The notes: generated by a model from the sequence alone, not told the origin. A stretch of DNA of 64,000 nt from Owenia fusiformis (GCA_903813345.2 CAIIXF020000001.1:26709915-26773914); one strand, 5' to 3'. Counted from the stretch's first letter, positions 12,501-24,285 are shown. Numbers and translations are program-made.

Positions 12501-15500
12501 AAAAAATGACAGGGTAGAGATGCCATTAGTACAAAAAGCACAATGAACATCCAACTTGATATGAACAATAATATTCTTTACAGTATTTTGTTATCTCTAA
12601 TTATGTGGCACATGATAAATACATACAACAATCAGATTACAGACATTACATTAAGACATGCAGTATAAGTTATTACTTAGTGAAAAAATCTCATATATAA
12701 ATAATGCCTACTTTGGCCTTGATGCTGTTCTCTGACCATTGATGACAACAGCATGGGTGCCACACTTAGAGTGGAACTGTAACTTCTCTGTCTCAACACT
12801 CTCAGCACTGCAGTCATCTATAACAAAAAAGACATAGAAATAATATAGAAGACAAAGAAACAGCAAGGAAGACATAAGAACAACAAAGAAGACATAGAAA
12901 CAACAAAGAAGACATAAGAACAACAAAGAGGACATAAGAACAACAAAAAAGACATAGAAACAACAAAGAAGACATAAGAATAACAAAGAAGACATAGAAA
13001 CAACAAAGAAGACATAAGAACAACAAAGAAGACATAAAAACAACAAAGAGGACATAAGAACAACAAAGAAGACAAAGTAACAACAGAGAGGACATAAGAA
13101 CAACAAAGAAGACATAGAAACAACAAAGAAGACATAAGAACAACAAAGAAGACATAAAAACAACAAAGAGGACATAAGAACAAGAAAGAAGACATAGAAA
13201 CATCAAAGACATAGAAACAGCAAGGAAGACATTAGAACAACAAAGAAGACATAGAAACAACAAAGAGGACATAAGAACAACAAAGAAAACATAGAAACAA
13301 CAAAGACATAGAAACAGCAAGGAAGACATAAGAACAACAAAGAAGACATAGAAATAATATAGAAGAAATAGAAACAGCAAGGAAGACATAAGAACAACAA
13401 AGAAGACATAGAAACAACAAAGACATAGAAACAGCAAGGAAGACATAAGAACAACAAAGACACAGAAACAACAAAGACATAGAAACAGCAATAAGACAGA
13501 GGAACAACAACAAAAGACATAGAAACAACAAAGACATAGAAACATCAATAAGACAGAGGAACAACAACAAAAGACATAGAAACAATGGAGACATACGAGA
13601 TGTAGATGTTTTTAACTCACTTTCTTCTTCAAGCTCTCTAAAGTCCTGCATTTGCCTCAAGAGATTGTTCACCCGCCTGTCCAACCTTTCTGGGACACTC
13701 AATGGAGGTACCCTGCAAATAATTTCCTCTTATATCATATAAATGTGCTATTTATATTTGCTCTATGACATGTTACTTTATTATTATATGCACAACATAG
13801 GACCTTGATTCTAGAAGCACATGTGTTACTTTAAAGTAAAAATGTCAAAATAGGTTATTGCTAACCTTTAGCAATAAAATTTAGAAAAAATATCTTTCAA
13901 ATGGTTAAAACAATTAATATATTTTCAACTGGATGTATGATTCTGGTTCATTTAGAGACATAAAATTATGATAGAAATAATTTCAAATTAGTTTTTAAAT
14001 GAAAGTTTGAAAAAGGGCTTGAGCCAAGGGCCGGTCCACTGGTCATTTGCCAGGTTACTTTTATGCTATGGACCAGTTCATTTTTTCAGAAGTAATAGGA
14101 AAATAACATGACGACTAGTCCATAATGCAATTTTGACCAGCTGCTCTCAGAACCTTAGCTCAACCACTGGTTGGAAACTTTATGACAAGTACATACATAC
14201 CTTGCATCATTCCTATTCAGAATAGTGACTTTAACTGCCATTCCATAAAGATCTATTACTCCCCAAACAAGTTGTGGTGTACGCGTTGCTGCAACTCCTT
14301 GGTCAACCCCATTGATGAAGAAATGAAGTGCTCCGCTACTTTTTCGAATCATTCCAATCCTGTCTCCTTCCTAAAAATATTAAAAATATCACAACCGTAT
14401 TGATCAATCAAGTTTGTCTTACAAATAAAAATGCCAATCACATATATATTTAGTGCTTTTTTACAAATATTAAGCTTTTATAAGAGTATCCAGGGTATAT
14501 GGATTCAAAATCTTTTTGAATTTTTGCTAGAAAATGCCTGCATTTGCTTAATTTTTATCACAATTTAAGTGTAGTGTAACTCATGGAAAATAACCTTGAC
14601 AAAATATTGATATGTATGCAACTTTTTAATTCAGTGACACGGACTTACACTTAGTTCATCCAAGTTGAACTGTCCATACTCCCTCCTGGTCCCCTTGCCA
14701 TTGGTCAATATACCACAACCACTCATCATAATAGTACCAATAGAAGAACCTAAACATTAATGCATGCATATATATTATGCACAAATAGCATAATAGATAC
14801 ACTTTGTTTTTTTTCATGTTAGTCTGGCGACCAAAAAATGCCAACATAATCTCCAAAATACCAAAGTTTAAAAAAGGAACATTTTGTAGAATATATGGAT
14901 CCTTGTATAAAAATGCAGGACAATATGCATACTACATAATTAACTTGTGGGCCGGGCCACCTAACATCATCCACAAAAAACAGCTGAGGCAAATTAATTA
15001 TAAAAAGATGATAACTTTTAGTTTTAGTCTACCTCAGAGCCAATGGTAGGCTCCCATAATGGTATCATGATACTTGCAAATAAAAAGTTAGTCCAGTCTG
15101 CCTACTTTGATTTTGACACAAATAATTTTAAGACCTTCTACTTACCAGACCTCATGTTGGTCATTGTTGCAGGAAAATCCAGATTCGATGGATTGTGTGT
15201 TGTGATCCCAACTTCTATTGAACCAGACCACTTATCGACAAGTCTATCTAAGCGAATCTGAAATCATAATGTTAAATCAATAATAACATTTTATCACCAC
15301 CCGCTATGGCTCAGTGGCAGAGTCAAGGTTACCAATATCGCTCGGCCCCTGGTTTGATTCCCGGTTCAGACAAGTTTGTTTGTGCGTTATGTAATTCTGG
15401 GTGTTTGATTGAGTTGTTCACGACTCGTATAAAAGGCTGTGGTGTGTACCTGTATGTCTGTGTACATGTGCACACAAAAGAACACAGGGCTCCTCCAAGG

Positions 15501-18500
15501 AGGGGTTTCTGGCTCTGTCTTCGAGTTTAAAATACGTAAAATACGGAGTATACCAATGAGGTATTGCTCACCAAATATGGCGGTAACCAAGATATAATAA
15601 TAATAATAACATCAATCCTTAACATTTTATCATATCGAAATGTACAGATGTAACATTTTATTACATAAAAACAACATTTTATCACATCAAAACTGAACAT
15701 CATATCACAGCAAATCTTAACATTTTATCACATCAAACCTTAACATTTTATTGCATCAAAACTACATTTTGTGACATAAAACTTAACATTTTATCACATC
15801 AAAACTGAACATTTTAAAACATCAAAACTGAACATTTTATCACATCAAAACTTTTTATTTTATCACATCAAAACATAACATTTTATCCCATCAAAACCTC
15901 TCATTTTATCACATCAAAACTGAACATTTTATAACATCATTTTATGACATCATTTTACATCAGAATACATTGAGCTTAATTGCTTTTTAAAGAATACCCA
16001 TTGAGTATTTACCTCAAATATTTCATCATCTCTGATTGGTCTATTGGTCATTACAACTCCATTGTTGAACTCATCAAGAGGTCGTCTCCTCTCGGCTGTT
16101 CTACGATTATTAGAGAGTTTAACTAGACTACCCACTCGTTCATGGAACACAAGGGTCTCATTAGAATGGATGTAGCTAGCCTCAGCGATTGCCTCATTTG
16201 TAATTTCATTGGATATGACTGTAACAGAAATAATTCAAAATAATGATTCTCGTCAGCAAAGACTAGGATATAAGTTTACTTATGTACCAAAGTTGGATAT
16301 GATCACAAGGATTTAAAAACTGATTTTGCATCAAAGAATATGGTCAAACATGAATTATCCTTATCGTCAAATATTTAATCACTACATACATGTATTTATG
16401 TTTTTAGGGTGAATTTATAGGGTGATACATTATTGGTTGATTCATTATTCGTTTATCTATGCCTTAATCCCCACCTAAAATGTTACCACTTCCAACATCA
16501 AAACTAATCCCTTCCAGAACTTACTTATATCTCTTGTGCTATCATCTACTATGGTAACCTGGGCACACTTGCCATACATATCTATCACTGCATAGACCTT
16601 GGAGGGGATGTTGGCTGCAGCCTGGCCTTGATCTCTACCATTTACATAGAAATGAAGTGAACCTTAAAATAAAAATAAAATTTCCTTTCTTAATCTGAAA
16701 TATTCTGAGTTCTGTTTGAACCTATCTTTGTAAATGCTCCAAATTTGTATTGTGTGTATGTGTCCTACATACAAGATAAAAATAGCATACATTGATCATA
16801 TAGTACAAAAATTATGTATATTCTATAAACAGAACAAGCGCTATACTAAAAATTTGTATGCTTATCAGCTTCTAATGCAGAACCTTACCCAAAAGATTTC
16901 AAATGTTCAAGTCAAAACCGTTGGGTAGATTGACCAAAAGGATCAGTACTGATATTACAGTAGCCTATTACCTTCGATAATCTTTTTTCTTTATAGGATT
17001 ACATGGGGAACCAAACAGCAACTAAAATAAATAATTTATTGGATGAAATGCATATATACCTTGATTATTTCTCATTACTCCAATTTTATCTCCTTCATTA
17101 AGTTGATCCAGATCTTTGCCATACTCCTCTACAACAGTGTGTCCATCCTTTAGTATATTACTGCCAGACATAACCCATGTCCCCTCCCTAAAGCCAGTAG
17201 CACTTGTTGGTAGTGCTGTGTTCTCAGGATCTGCAGTTGTTACTCCAATCTCTATTGAGCCACTCCATGAATTAACCTTAAAAAATAATAAATTCATCCA
17301 AGTATTAAGTGGATCATGGGTAAAGTAAGTATTTGCCAATCATGGAGTTGGTCGATTAGTTGTAATTGTTTGGAGTAGAATTGGATGTATTTTTGCACCA
17401 TTCAAAAGTTTGCTCATGCCCCCCCCCCCACCCCATGCGGGGAGTGGGGAATTTGATTTGCAATATTGTGATCCATGATCATGCAGCATATTGGAGGAAG
17501 GTCTGGTAGAAAGAATGATAAATTTGTGTTCTACAAAATACAAATTAGGCACTGAAGGCTAGGCGATGGGCATGAAGTGAAGTGAGGTCTTTGTCAATCC
17601 ATTTCAATTACATCAGGGAAGTATTATTCTGTCACTCCTTGTTCTAATTTCTAAACTATATATTCTTTTAAGATTTTAGTGACCTGTCTCCTGTGGTTCT
17701 ATGAATAGTCTTATTTCATTATTAGCTGAATTTTCTTGGAGCCATATTTTGAACTTTCATTACATGCAATCATGCATTGCAAATTCTGGATCGATTGAGA
17801 TCAATTTTCCTCAATAATACCATGATAATATGCAGCAAATACTCGACAATGACAATACTACATTTCTGAAATGCATTTTTGTATTAGCCATTTGCATCTG
17901 AAAAAAAGCTTTTGGCGAAACTAAATTGTTATCGAATAAATTGATTATGTATTCCCAAGGATATTAAATAGATTTACTGGGAGAATTGTTGGATTTACAC
18001 TCGAGCCCTAAGACGTCTTGGGTGAAACGTTTTAATGTTAAAACAAATTTTAAATATAATGTAAATCCAGATTTACATCTGGAACGAAAAAATTGAAACT
18101 TTCTGTTAAAATGTGTGACATGGTCCTTTCTTTTGTCTAAACCATTGTTCCCAATATCATCCCAAAAATATCGAGAAGAAGAACCATTGTCATCTTAGCC
18201 TGGCCTCCTTCTACATTCCTAATATATGCACCAAATCGTGCTGCTCTCCTTCGTGTTTTAACACTGCTCTCTTCAGGACATATATTTGCGAACACGATAC
18301 ATCCTTTAGCAAATAATATTTAAGTAGGAACGTAATAGCCACGTTGACTGAACCATCCTTCAACCAGTACTGAACTGATATTTTCATATTACATGTATAC
18401 CTACCTATCTCCAAGACATCTTAGGAAAACAGGTGTAAAGTCATGAAAGCTAATCATATTTCGTAAAACATCTTGAAAATGCTTCATGTAAACTCAACTT

Positions 18501-21238
18501 AATTTTTCTAAAACGTTTTAGCTAAGATATCTTAGAATGCCGCGTGTAGTGTAAATTGGGCTAATAACACGCAACTCGTTTAGTGACCTTGTCAACAGCG
18601 TTTCGCCCAGTGTTATCAACTACAGTTTATTTAATGACATGATTTGATTTGCCATTTCTATGTTACCGCTCTCTGAACCAAAAGTTTCCAAAGCTCTCTC
18701 CAAAACATTCTAAATACATGAATACAATACATGATCGAGGACACAGAGAGATAAGGGATGATGAGTTTTATCACTGATTTTTATTCATAAGGTATGTATG
18801 CTTGCTTGCATCTCACTATTTTAGAAATGATTTTACAAAATCAGGAAATAATTACATGCTCATGAAAGCTCCTGCTCGATTTAAATTCCTCGCATCGTTT
18901 GCGAAATATGGTCAAAGGTTAAAACTAGTTGGGCCACAAGATATGCTAGATAAGAAATAGGCTAAGGACTAGATCTCTAGACATCTGTAGACTAAAATTA
19001 AAGTACCACTGCACCTTAAATTATCAACATGTATGAAGACAATCATATTTTTAAGTTATTTCTTAAAACAATTTCATACATGAAAAGTACAAAATAAGAT
19101 TTTTCTTTTTCCAATTTTGAAAATCCAAGCAATAGGATCTACTTATGTATGAAATATGGGAAGTTGCATACCCTTCTGTTGAAAGCCCACGTAAATTAAG
19201 GTTCAGAAAATGTTATTTTCTGGTACAAAATAAAGCATGAAGGCATGCGTTAATTTCCTTGCTTTTTTCAGGTAAGTATTATTGCAATGTCTTGTTTTAG
19301 AATATCTGGTAAGAGTTCAATGGGAACTCAAGGAAATTCTGATATTTCACACTTTCTAAATTTTCTAAAGTTTCCAGACAACACAGGAGCTACCAATAAC
19401 CTGTTTCCAGGTTTACTAAAAGAAGACAATGTAATGATACTTTCCTGAAAAAATCAATGAAATATATACATGCCTTCACAGGGCCGTCAGATGGGGGGGT
19501 GCGATGGGTGCGACCGCACCCCCCTTTGTCACCCCCAAAATAAATTTGAAAAAAAAATTTGAAAAAAAATTATTTTTTTAAATTTTTTTTTTTTTTTTTT
19601 TTCATTGACTCATACACATTGAAAGTACCCAGAAAGCACCAAATATCATCTTAAAATTGTAAAATTTTCTAGGGGTATTGGCCACCCCTCACACCCCCCA
19701 CAAAACAATGGAAAAGTTCTAAATTTATTTTAGTGTTTTGTCTCAGACACTTTTAAAGTGCCCAGACATCATCAAATAGCTCCTTGATATAGTTAGTGTT
19801 TCTGGGGGACTTGCTCCCCCTCTTGCACTTGCATAGACCCCCCTCTGGCGCCCCCCCCCCCCCCTTGACCCCCCCAAAAAAAAAATTTGTGATTTTCTCA
19901 AATTCTTTAATTGACTCATTCACTTTGAAAGTGCCCAGAGAGCACCAAATAGCGTTGTAAAATTATAAAATTTTCTAGGGGAGTGGGCCACCCCTCACAC
20001 CCCAAACAAAACAATGGAAAAGTTCTGAATTTGTTTGATGTATTGTCTCAGACACTTTTAAATTGCCCAGACATCATCAAATAGCTCCTTGATAAAGTTA
20101 ATGATTCTGGAAGACTAACACTTACTCGCCCTCTGGCATCCCCACTCCACCTCCCCCTCTGGCAGCCACTTAAAGAAACTTTAAGAACATCAAACATCCC
20201 TTAACACCCCCCCCCCAAAAAAAAAAAATTTAATTCTGGGGGACAACCTTTGCTCCCCTACGGGCACCACACCCCACTTCACCCTCTCATTGACTATGAC
20301 ACCCCCAAAAGAATTTGAAAAAATACACATTTTTCTTATTGGCTCATAACGCACAGGCGTACCAGATGGTTGCAAATTCGCTCCAAATACAACCAAATTT
20401 CAAAATTTTCCTGGGGTAGAACCCCCAGACCCCCCTGAATGCTCGGTTTTTTATTCACTCAACTCTTATTCCCATGGTGGTGGCGTACTCATGGAAACTT
20501 ACACTTTGAAAGTGCCCAGAAAGCACCAAATAGCATCTCAAAACTGTAAAATTTTCTAGGGGGAGTGGACCACTCCTCACACCCCCCCACAAAACAATTG
20601 GAACGTTTGGAAGTTGCATTTGTTAATTCCAAACCAATATAGGGAGTAACTGAGCCCCCCCCCCCCCCCCCTCTGACTTACGCGATTTGATTTACGCGGC
20701 AAAAAATTGACAATTTTATATTCTCTTTAGTAAGCTAAAAACCGCACCCCCCTTGGAGAAAAGTGTCTTACGGGCCTGCTTCATACTTAATTTTGTACCA
20801 GAAAATAACCTGTGCAGGTAGGGATAGCAATTTTTTACCAAAATGTTACTTTCCAGCTGAACCTAATGAGGATAGGTGCTTGCGTTTCCTGTGCTAGCTG
20901 AAAGCCCATGGGTTAATGCATTATTAAGCTGTATGAAAATGTCGATACGATACGACTTAGCTTGAATATTCGGCCGTGCAATATAAAAAATTATTTTATT
21001 TTGGTTTGCCCTCAAAAAATCAAAAAAATCATTGACATTTGAAAACTCGTCTGTCAATATATGCCAGATATCTTACTTTTCTATCGATTTTGACTTCAAA
21101 AAGCTGGTTATCTCGCAAGGCTTCTGCACTGAGAACAACCCCATTATTGAATTCTTGCGATGGATGACTTCTTTGAGCTGTTTTTCTATCATTATTCAGG
21201 GTAACTAGCTGACCAACTTTCGGATGAAATTGGGCCAT
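5899..21238 (-). CDS. NEURL4: Neuralized-like protein 4 (partial, 22 coding exons)
   Basis: Coding exons in transcript order: 21077-21238, 17060-17276, 16525-16662, 16013-16218, 15146-15257, 14649-14749, 14201-14370, 13621-13712, 12712-12817, 12344-12462, 11967-12115, 11650-11812, 11142-11378, 10791-10869, 9641-9810, 9018-9157, 8474-8611, 7843-8052, 7225-7323, 6829-6954, 6351-6524, 5899-6057. All introns are GT-AG and phases agree at every junction, giving 1,089 uninterrupted codons. The product is a string of NHR (neuralized homology repeat) domains, diagnostic of NEURL4, which has six in about 1,560 residues. In animals NEURL4 acts at the centrosome with HERC2 and CP110 and has been tied to Notch ligand trafficking. 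The start Met at 21238 is followed by [11 protein letters not shown], aligning with the NHR1 start; a longer N-terminus is possible. The end of NHR6 and the C-terminal region (roughly 450 residues) are not found and should lie left of the window. Confidence 0.93.
7625..7690. repeat. Three short tandem units in a NEURL4 intron
   Basis: A unit close to 'gagaatgcacattaaat' occurs three times in a row, with period about 17. Confidence 0.7.
8180..8300 (+). repeat. Dispersed repeat, copy 1 of 3
   Basis: Shares 'aaaatgtcacca', a 'catttgttacagatgc' type stretch, 'accatcca' and 'caatatgtcaccat' in the same order with 31850-31990 and 55415-55530. Likely an old interspersed element of unknown class. 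Confidence 0.6.
8645..8965. repeat. 66-bp minisatellite, about five copies, in a NEURL4 intron
   Basis: The motif tcaatgcatcatgaataaca recurs near 8695, 8761, 8827, 8892 and 8958, a spacing of 65-66 bp. It lies between coding exons 16 and 17 (9018-9157 and 8474-8611). The 86-codon open frame over it is a consequence of the repeat unit. Confidence 0.9.
10485..10660. mobile_element. MITE-like fragment related to the 35.4-36.2 kb repeat
   Basis: Begins TA-cagtaaaacctttgcattgg and continues with 'gcctctgcaag', 'gtggaacactt' and 'gtggagcacc' blocks, the same vocabulary as 35393-36233. The CAGTAAAACC-type end flanked by TA resembles a pogo/Tigger-type terminus, but no transposase is present. It lies in the NEURL4 intron 9811-10790 or just beside exon 14. 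Confidence 0.5.
10868..10940. repeat. Short tandem repeat in a NEURL4 intron
   Basis: 'aatatgagaaattgaacaatt' repeats three times with a period of about 21 bp, starting right at the acceptor side of exon 14. Confidence 0.75.
11650..13712 (-). other. NEURL4 linker exon 8 and NHR domain 3 (exons 9-12)
   Basis: Exon 8 encodes a charged helical linker ([20 protein letters not shown]), a possible short coiled coil at about residues 369-399. NHR3 covers about 400-578: [79 protein letters not shown] and [15 protein letters not shown]. The 0.8 kb intron between exons 8 and 9 is almost entirely a 20-bp minisatellite. Confidence 0.88.
12822..13605. repeat. 20-bp minisatellite filling a NEURL4 intron
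   Basis: About 38 copies of a purine-rich unit close to gacataagaacaacaaagaa, with higher-order alternation between 'gacatagaaacaacaaagaa' and 'gacataagaacaacaaagag' types and shorter variants toward 13500. It starts a few bases from the acceptor of exon 9 and ends close to the donor of exon 8. It leaves long stop-free frames on the minus strand because the complement lacks stops; these are not genes. Confidence 0.95.
15299..15610 (+). mobile_element. tRNA-derived SINE, full-length copy
   Basis: Begins ccgctatggctcagtggcag, with an A box (tggctcagtggc, 15307-15318) and a B box (ggtttgattcc, 15351-15361) at tRNA spacing. A tRNA-unrelated body of about 230 bp follows and ends in an ATA microsatellite. 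A second copy is at 3559-3848, about 90-95% identical by eye. It lies in a NEURL4 intron on the strand opposite to the gene. A short 'taataacat' on both sides may be a target duplication. Confidence 0.88.
15615..15960. repeat. 23-bp AT-rich tandem repeat in a NEURL4 intron
   Basis: Roughly 14 copies of a unit near aacattttatcacatcaaaa with variable length, directly downstream of the SINE tail. It stops about 50 bp before the donor of coding exon 4. Confidence 0.9.
17277..19014. other. NEURL4 intron 1, unique part
   Basis: No open frame with protein similarity and no clear repeat, apart from homopolymer C runs near 17412. Confidence 0.5.
19015..19170 (+). repeat. Dispersed repeat, copy shared with 62255-62417
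   Basis: 'ttaaattatcaacatgtatg', 'gaaaagtacaaaataagatt' and 'ccaattttgaaaa' occur in the same order in both places with small insertions. Class unknown. Confidence 0.65.
19480..20790. mobile_element. C/G-run-rich element with three internal repeats
   Basis: A stretch near aagtgcccagaaagcaccaa followed by 'aaaattttctaggggagtgg' and 'cacccctcacacccc' is present three times (about 19620-19720, 19925-20020 and 20505-20600). The left end (cagggccgtcagatgggggg) and the reverse complement of the right end (caggcccgtaagacactttt) are similar, as in hAT-type elements, and both lead into 'ggggggtgcg'. No transposase is recognised. Poly-C and poly-A runs of 10-20 bases make the exact sequence uncertain. 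It lies in NEURL4 intron 1. Confidence 0.5.
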
Positions 21239-22696
21239 TCTGCATCTCGCGAAATACCGAATGAGACGAGAGTACACTAGACGAAAAAAACTGTTTGCTA
21301 CAATTTGCCCGGTAATAATAAACATTTATTATTAGGCCTATGTCGCTTTTATTCCCATAATAAAATGGATTAAACATGTAAACATAAATCAATCAAACAA
21401 TACAACAATAACCAAAACATATATAACATTTATACACGTAATAAACAAAGAACAAAATATAACAAAACAAATAATTATAAAAGTTTACAAATGCTGGTGG
21501 CGCTTATTTATTTCAGAGGAGGAGGTGAGACGAGGCAGCATAAGAACCATCTTTCTTTTCTAAGACTTTTTGCTGGTAATTAAAAAGTGTTTAAATGTAA
21601 AAATTAAAAAAAAGTTTCACAGGTTAAGAGGTTGCAGCATGCCATGGGCCTATAGGCTAGGTACATGCAGTCGTCAACACCTGAATACTGAATCGCGCAA
21701 TTACGGCACAGTCATGGGTCAAAAATCCCCTCCCCCTTGGCAGATGTTCTATCTTGGATTACTTTCATTGCAAGAAGGGCCACTTTGGGGGGGGGGGGGG
21801 GGGTCGCCATTTGAATCTGGCACATAAAAAAGGCAAAATAAATCAATGACAAGAGAGGTTGACGAATGATGATACTCTCTCGGGATATTTATCAAGCAAT
21901 CTAAATTTTAGAAAAACTATAAGCTGGGTGACCCTTCTTGCTCCACGGCCTTTTCTTCCCTTCTTACCCCGCTCTCCCCTACAGGTGTCATAATGTTAAC
22001 AGATCAAAAGACCTTGAGCTGGAACAAACAATTTTAAACAAACATTTATAAAACAACATCTCAAGTTTCAATACATACACATTACTTGTATATTTAGTTA
22101 TTTCCCTATTAATAAAAATCTGGATGAATAGGAACTATTGATATTTTCATTCAATGCGCGGAGCAAGTCCTTGAAGAAACTCCGTTTCTATTTGTCATAG
22201 GATTCTAAAATTGTTTGACTTGCGCTCTATGGTCCCATTGTAAACTCCAAGACTATAATACAGTTGCTATATGAATGATCGATTGAATAAGCAAAGTCAA
22301 TTAAATTGGATCATAATCTTATTGGATCAACTGGACTTCTGGAGTTAACGTATTGGTTTTATTAAGCTACGAAATACATGAAAAACCAGATTTGAGAGAC
22401 ATTAACTGATCGATTAATGCAAACACGGATATGACAAGTAATGTTCAGAGTTATGAAAGATAAGTTTGTTCTAAGTGTGTAACGATCATAAGGCTGTCGC
22501 CAAGAGTGCTGAAAACACTCAAAACTTTATCAAGAATTAGTGATAACGTCATCTCAATATACATGTTATGATATGGATACTCAGTAATAAACACGACATT
22601 GACATTCGAATCGTAGATACTTTGGATTGACAATGCAACGGAGATGGACCTATCGTAATTAAATACTTCAGTGCGATATACCCTGAATCGGAGACA
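21239..22696. other. Intergenic space between divergent NEURL4 and the ankyrin gene
   Basis: About 1.6 kb separates the two start codons, which point away from each other, so promoters of both genes should lie here. A G run of about 18 bases is at 21788-21803. No other element is recognised. Confidence 0.5.
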
Positions 22697-22703
22697 TATA
22701 AAA
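22697..22703 (+). promoter_or_regulatory. TATA-box candidate for the ankyrin gene
   Basis: TATAAAA lies about 145 bases before the start codon at 22843 on the same strand. This fits an intronless gene with a short 5' leader, but the transcript start is not known. Confidence 0.4.
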
Positions 22704-22842
22704 CTGTCAGTTTATATGTCCCTGCCTGAACAAAGTAAGGAAACTTAAAATCAGCCTACACAAGAGAGAGAGGGAACAATTAAAGAGTAGATAGGACACA
22801 AAACGTTTTTGACATAAAGAGTGGCTTATGCTATGTTAAAAG

Positions 22843-24270
22843 ATGCCTCGGAGACAAGACCCAAGAGTTAAGAGTATTCCAAAGTGCGTCCAGGCGCTTT
22901 CCATTACAGACGCCATCTCTAAAGGATACTTCCAACAAGTCAGATTCCTCATCGAGTATGGAGCGAATGTCAACGAGCGAGACATGGATGGGAGAACGCC
23001 TCTTATGCTCTGTGCACTTGTTGACAATGAGGAATGGGGAGTTGGCATTGCTAGAACACTATTAGAGAAAGGTGCCTATGTTGGATATAGAGATAAAATG
23101 GGTCTGAATGCGATGCATTATGCCTGTATATATGAAAGAGCAATCCTTGTTGATACGTTCTTTAATGCAATAGACTTTGATCTGAATCAGGGCGATCGCA
23201 AGGGTAACACCGCCTTGTTCTATGCAGTTACCGCCAACAATGAAACAGTTGTGGAGAATATTGTTAAAACATTGTGCAGGTACAAAATGACACTGGACAA
23301 AAAGAACAACCAAGGCATAACGCCTCTAATACAAGCCTGGAAATCGGGGCACGTAGTTTGTGCAGGTTTGCTCCTACAAAATGGCGCAGATGAGACTATC
23401 AAAGATGGCCTCGAAAACAAATCTGCCAGAGAGTGGGAAATGGAATTTACGTCTAAACAAAGTCGGCGGCAGAGCTCTGCCTCAACATCCACATCAGGCT
23501 CACGAGCAATGCTGAAACGCCCATCGTCTGCCCCGTCTCTCTTGCGTCGTTCTAGACCCAAATCAGCCTCCGCTCGCATCGTCTTCAGACGTGGATTGTA
23601 TAAGGAAATCGCGGATGAAACTAGTAACCCCACGCCAACTAAGAATAAGGATGCTATCATACGTAGCGCGAGCCTTTCTGACCTTAAAAACAATCCAGAG
23701 TATCTGTTCAATACAAACCCAGTTGAGTGTTTTTCAAATCCCATATCAACGGGATATCCAAGGATAGGCACAGCTCGAGAGCGAATAAGACTTATGAAAA
23801 TAAATTCAGCTCCAGATAAAATTAATGTTACTTGGAAGAAAGAGATGAAAATACTTTATAACGAATTCGAATTTCAAATCACTCCTTCTTATCGCGGAGC
23901 TGCTAAACCACCCCCTCCACCACCCGAAGACGATGAGCTCTTAGATGCAGAAGAAAATGGAGAGAAGAAACCTGGTAGAAAGATATCCGATGGCAAGCCA
24001 CCGATCCATCCACACGCTGAGCTGAAACGACGCCAATCCGAGATGAGAATGACTGGGAATTCTCGTCTGTCTCGTCGAAACTCTGTGTTAAGCAATCAAC
24101 CCCTCTCCGTTGGCAATAAAAGAAATACATTGACCCATATGGGAAGTTCAGAGAGTATTAACGCTAACGGTGGTAAAAATATACTGCGAAAGAAAAACAA
24201 CAAGACAGACGTTGAAGAAGGTTCAGACCACGGCAGTCGACCCGTCAGTAGAACCGGGTTTGCAATGTAA
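22843..24270 (+). CDS. Intronless ankyrin-repeat protein, ANKRD33/ANKRD63-like, 475 aa
   Basis: The first 200 residues form about five ankyrin repeats: SKGYFQQVRFLIEYGANVN, DGRTPLMLCAL, RTLLEKGAYVGYRDKMGLNA, DLNQGDRKGNTALFYA, and NNQGITPLIQAWKSGH followed by LLLQNGADETIKD and a closing AREWE. The repeat spacing and the DxNxxDxxGNTAL block resemble the ANKRD33 and ANKRD63 group, where the final ankyrin is followed by an EW motif; this is by memory of the family and not tested. The C-terminal 270 residues are low-complexity, rich in Ser, Arg and Lys, with a PPPPPPE stretch near residue 355 and several basic SxRRxS-like sites. It is probably disordered. A single exon ends in a stop followed within 16 bases by a polyadenylation signal. 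No signal peptide or membrane segment is seen, so a cytoplasmic or nuclear adaptor role is inferred. Confidence 0.88.
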   Translation: MPRRQDPRVKSIPKCVQALSITDAISKGYFQQVRFLIEYGANVNERDMDGRTPLMLCALVDNEEWGVGIARTLLEKGAYVGYRDKMGLNAMHYACIYERAILVDTFFNAIDFDLNQGDRKGNTALFYAVTANNETVVENIVKTLCRYKMTLDKKNNQGITPLIQAWKSGHVVCAGLLLQNGADETIKDGLENKSAREWEMEFTSKQSRRQSSASTSTSGSRAMLKRPSSAPSLLRRSRPKSASARIVFRRGLYKEIADETSNPTPTKNKDAIIRSASLSDLKNNPEYLFNTNPVECFSNPISTGYPRIGTARERIRLMKINSAPDKINVTWKKEMKILYNEFEFQITPSYRGAAKPPPPPPEDDELLDAEENGEKKPGRKISDGKPPIHPHAELKRRQSEMRMTGNSRLSRRNSVLSNQPLSVGNKRNTLTHMGSSESINANGGKNILRKKNNKTDVEEGSDHGSRPVSRTGFAM

Positions 24271-24285
24271 TATACCTTAATGCCA

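Larger units (their letters stand above)
14201..16218 (-). other. NEURL4 NHR domain 2 (exons 4-7)
   Basis: Residues about 173-368. After a linker come [87 protein letters not shown] and [20 protein letters not shown] and a 23-bp tandem repeat sit in the intron between its first two exons. Confidence 0.9.
16525..21238 (-). other. NEURL4 NHR domain 1 (exons 1-3)
   Basis: Residues about 4-165. Typical NHR landmarks are visible: [66 protein letters not shown] and [15 protein letters not shown]. The 3.8 kb first intron (17277-21076) carries most of the repeat sequence of this domain's span. Confidence 0.9.

Noticed and set aside
12708-13702. Long minus-strand open frames of 105 to 244 codons rich in Leu, Cys, Phe and Ser
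   Set aside because: They follow the 20-bp minisatellite in several frames at once; the complement of the unit has no stop codon. The real coding parts are only the flanking exons 12712-12817 and 13621-13712.
15299-15375. Functional tRNA gene
   Set aside because: A and B boxes are present, but the sequence cannot form an acceptor stem and continues into a repeated 230-bp body; it is a SINE head.
23220-23771. 183-codon minus-strand frame opposite the ankyrin gene
   Set aside because: Shadow of the ankyrin coding sequence; the plus-strand frame has clear domain structure.
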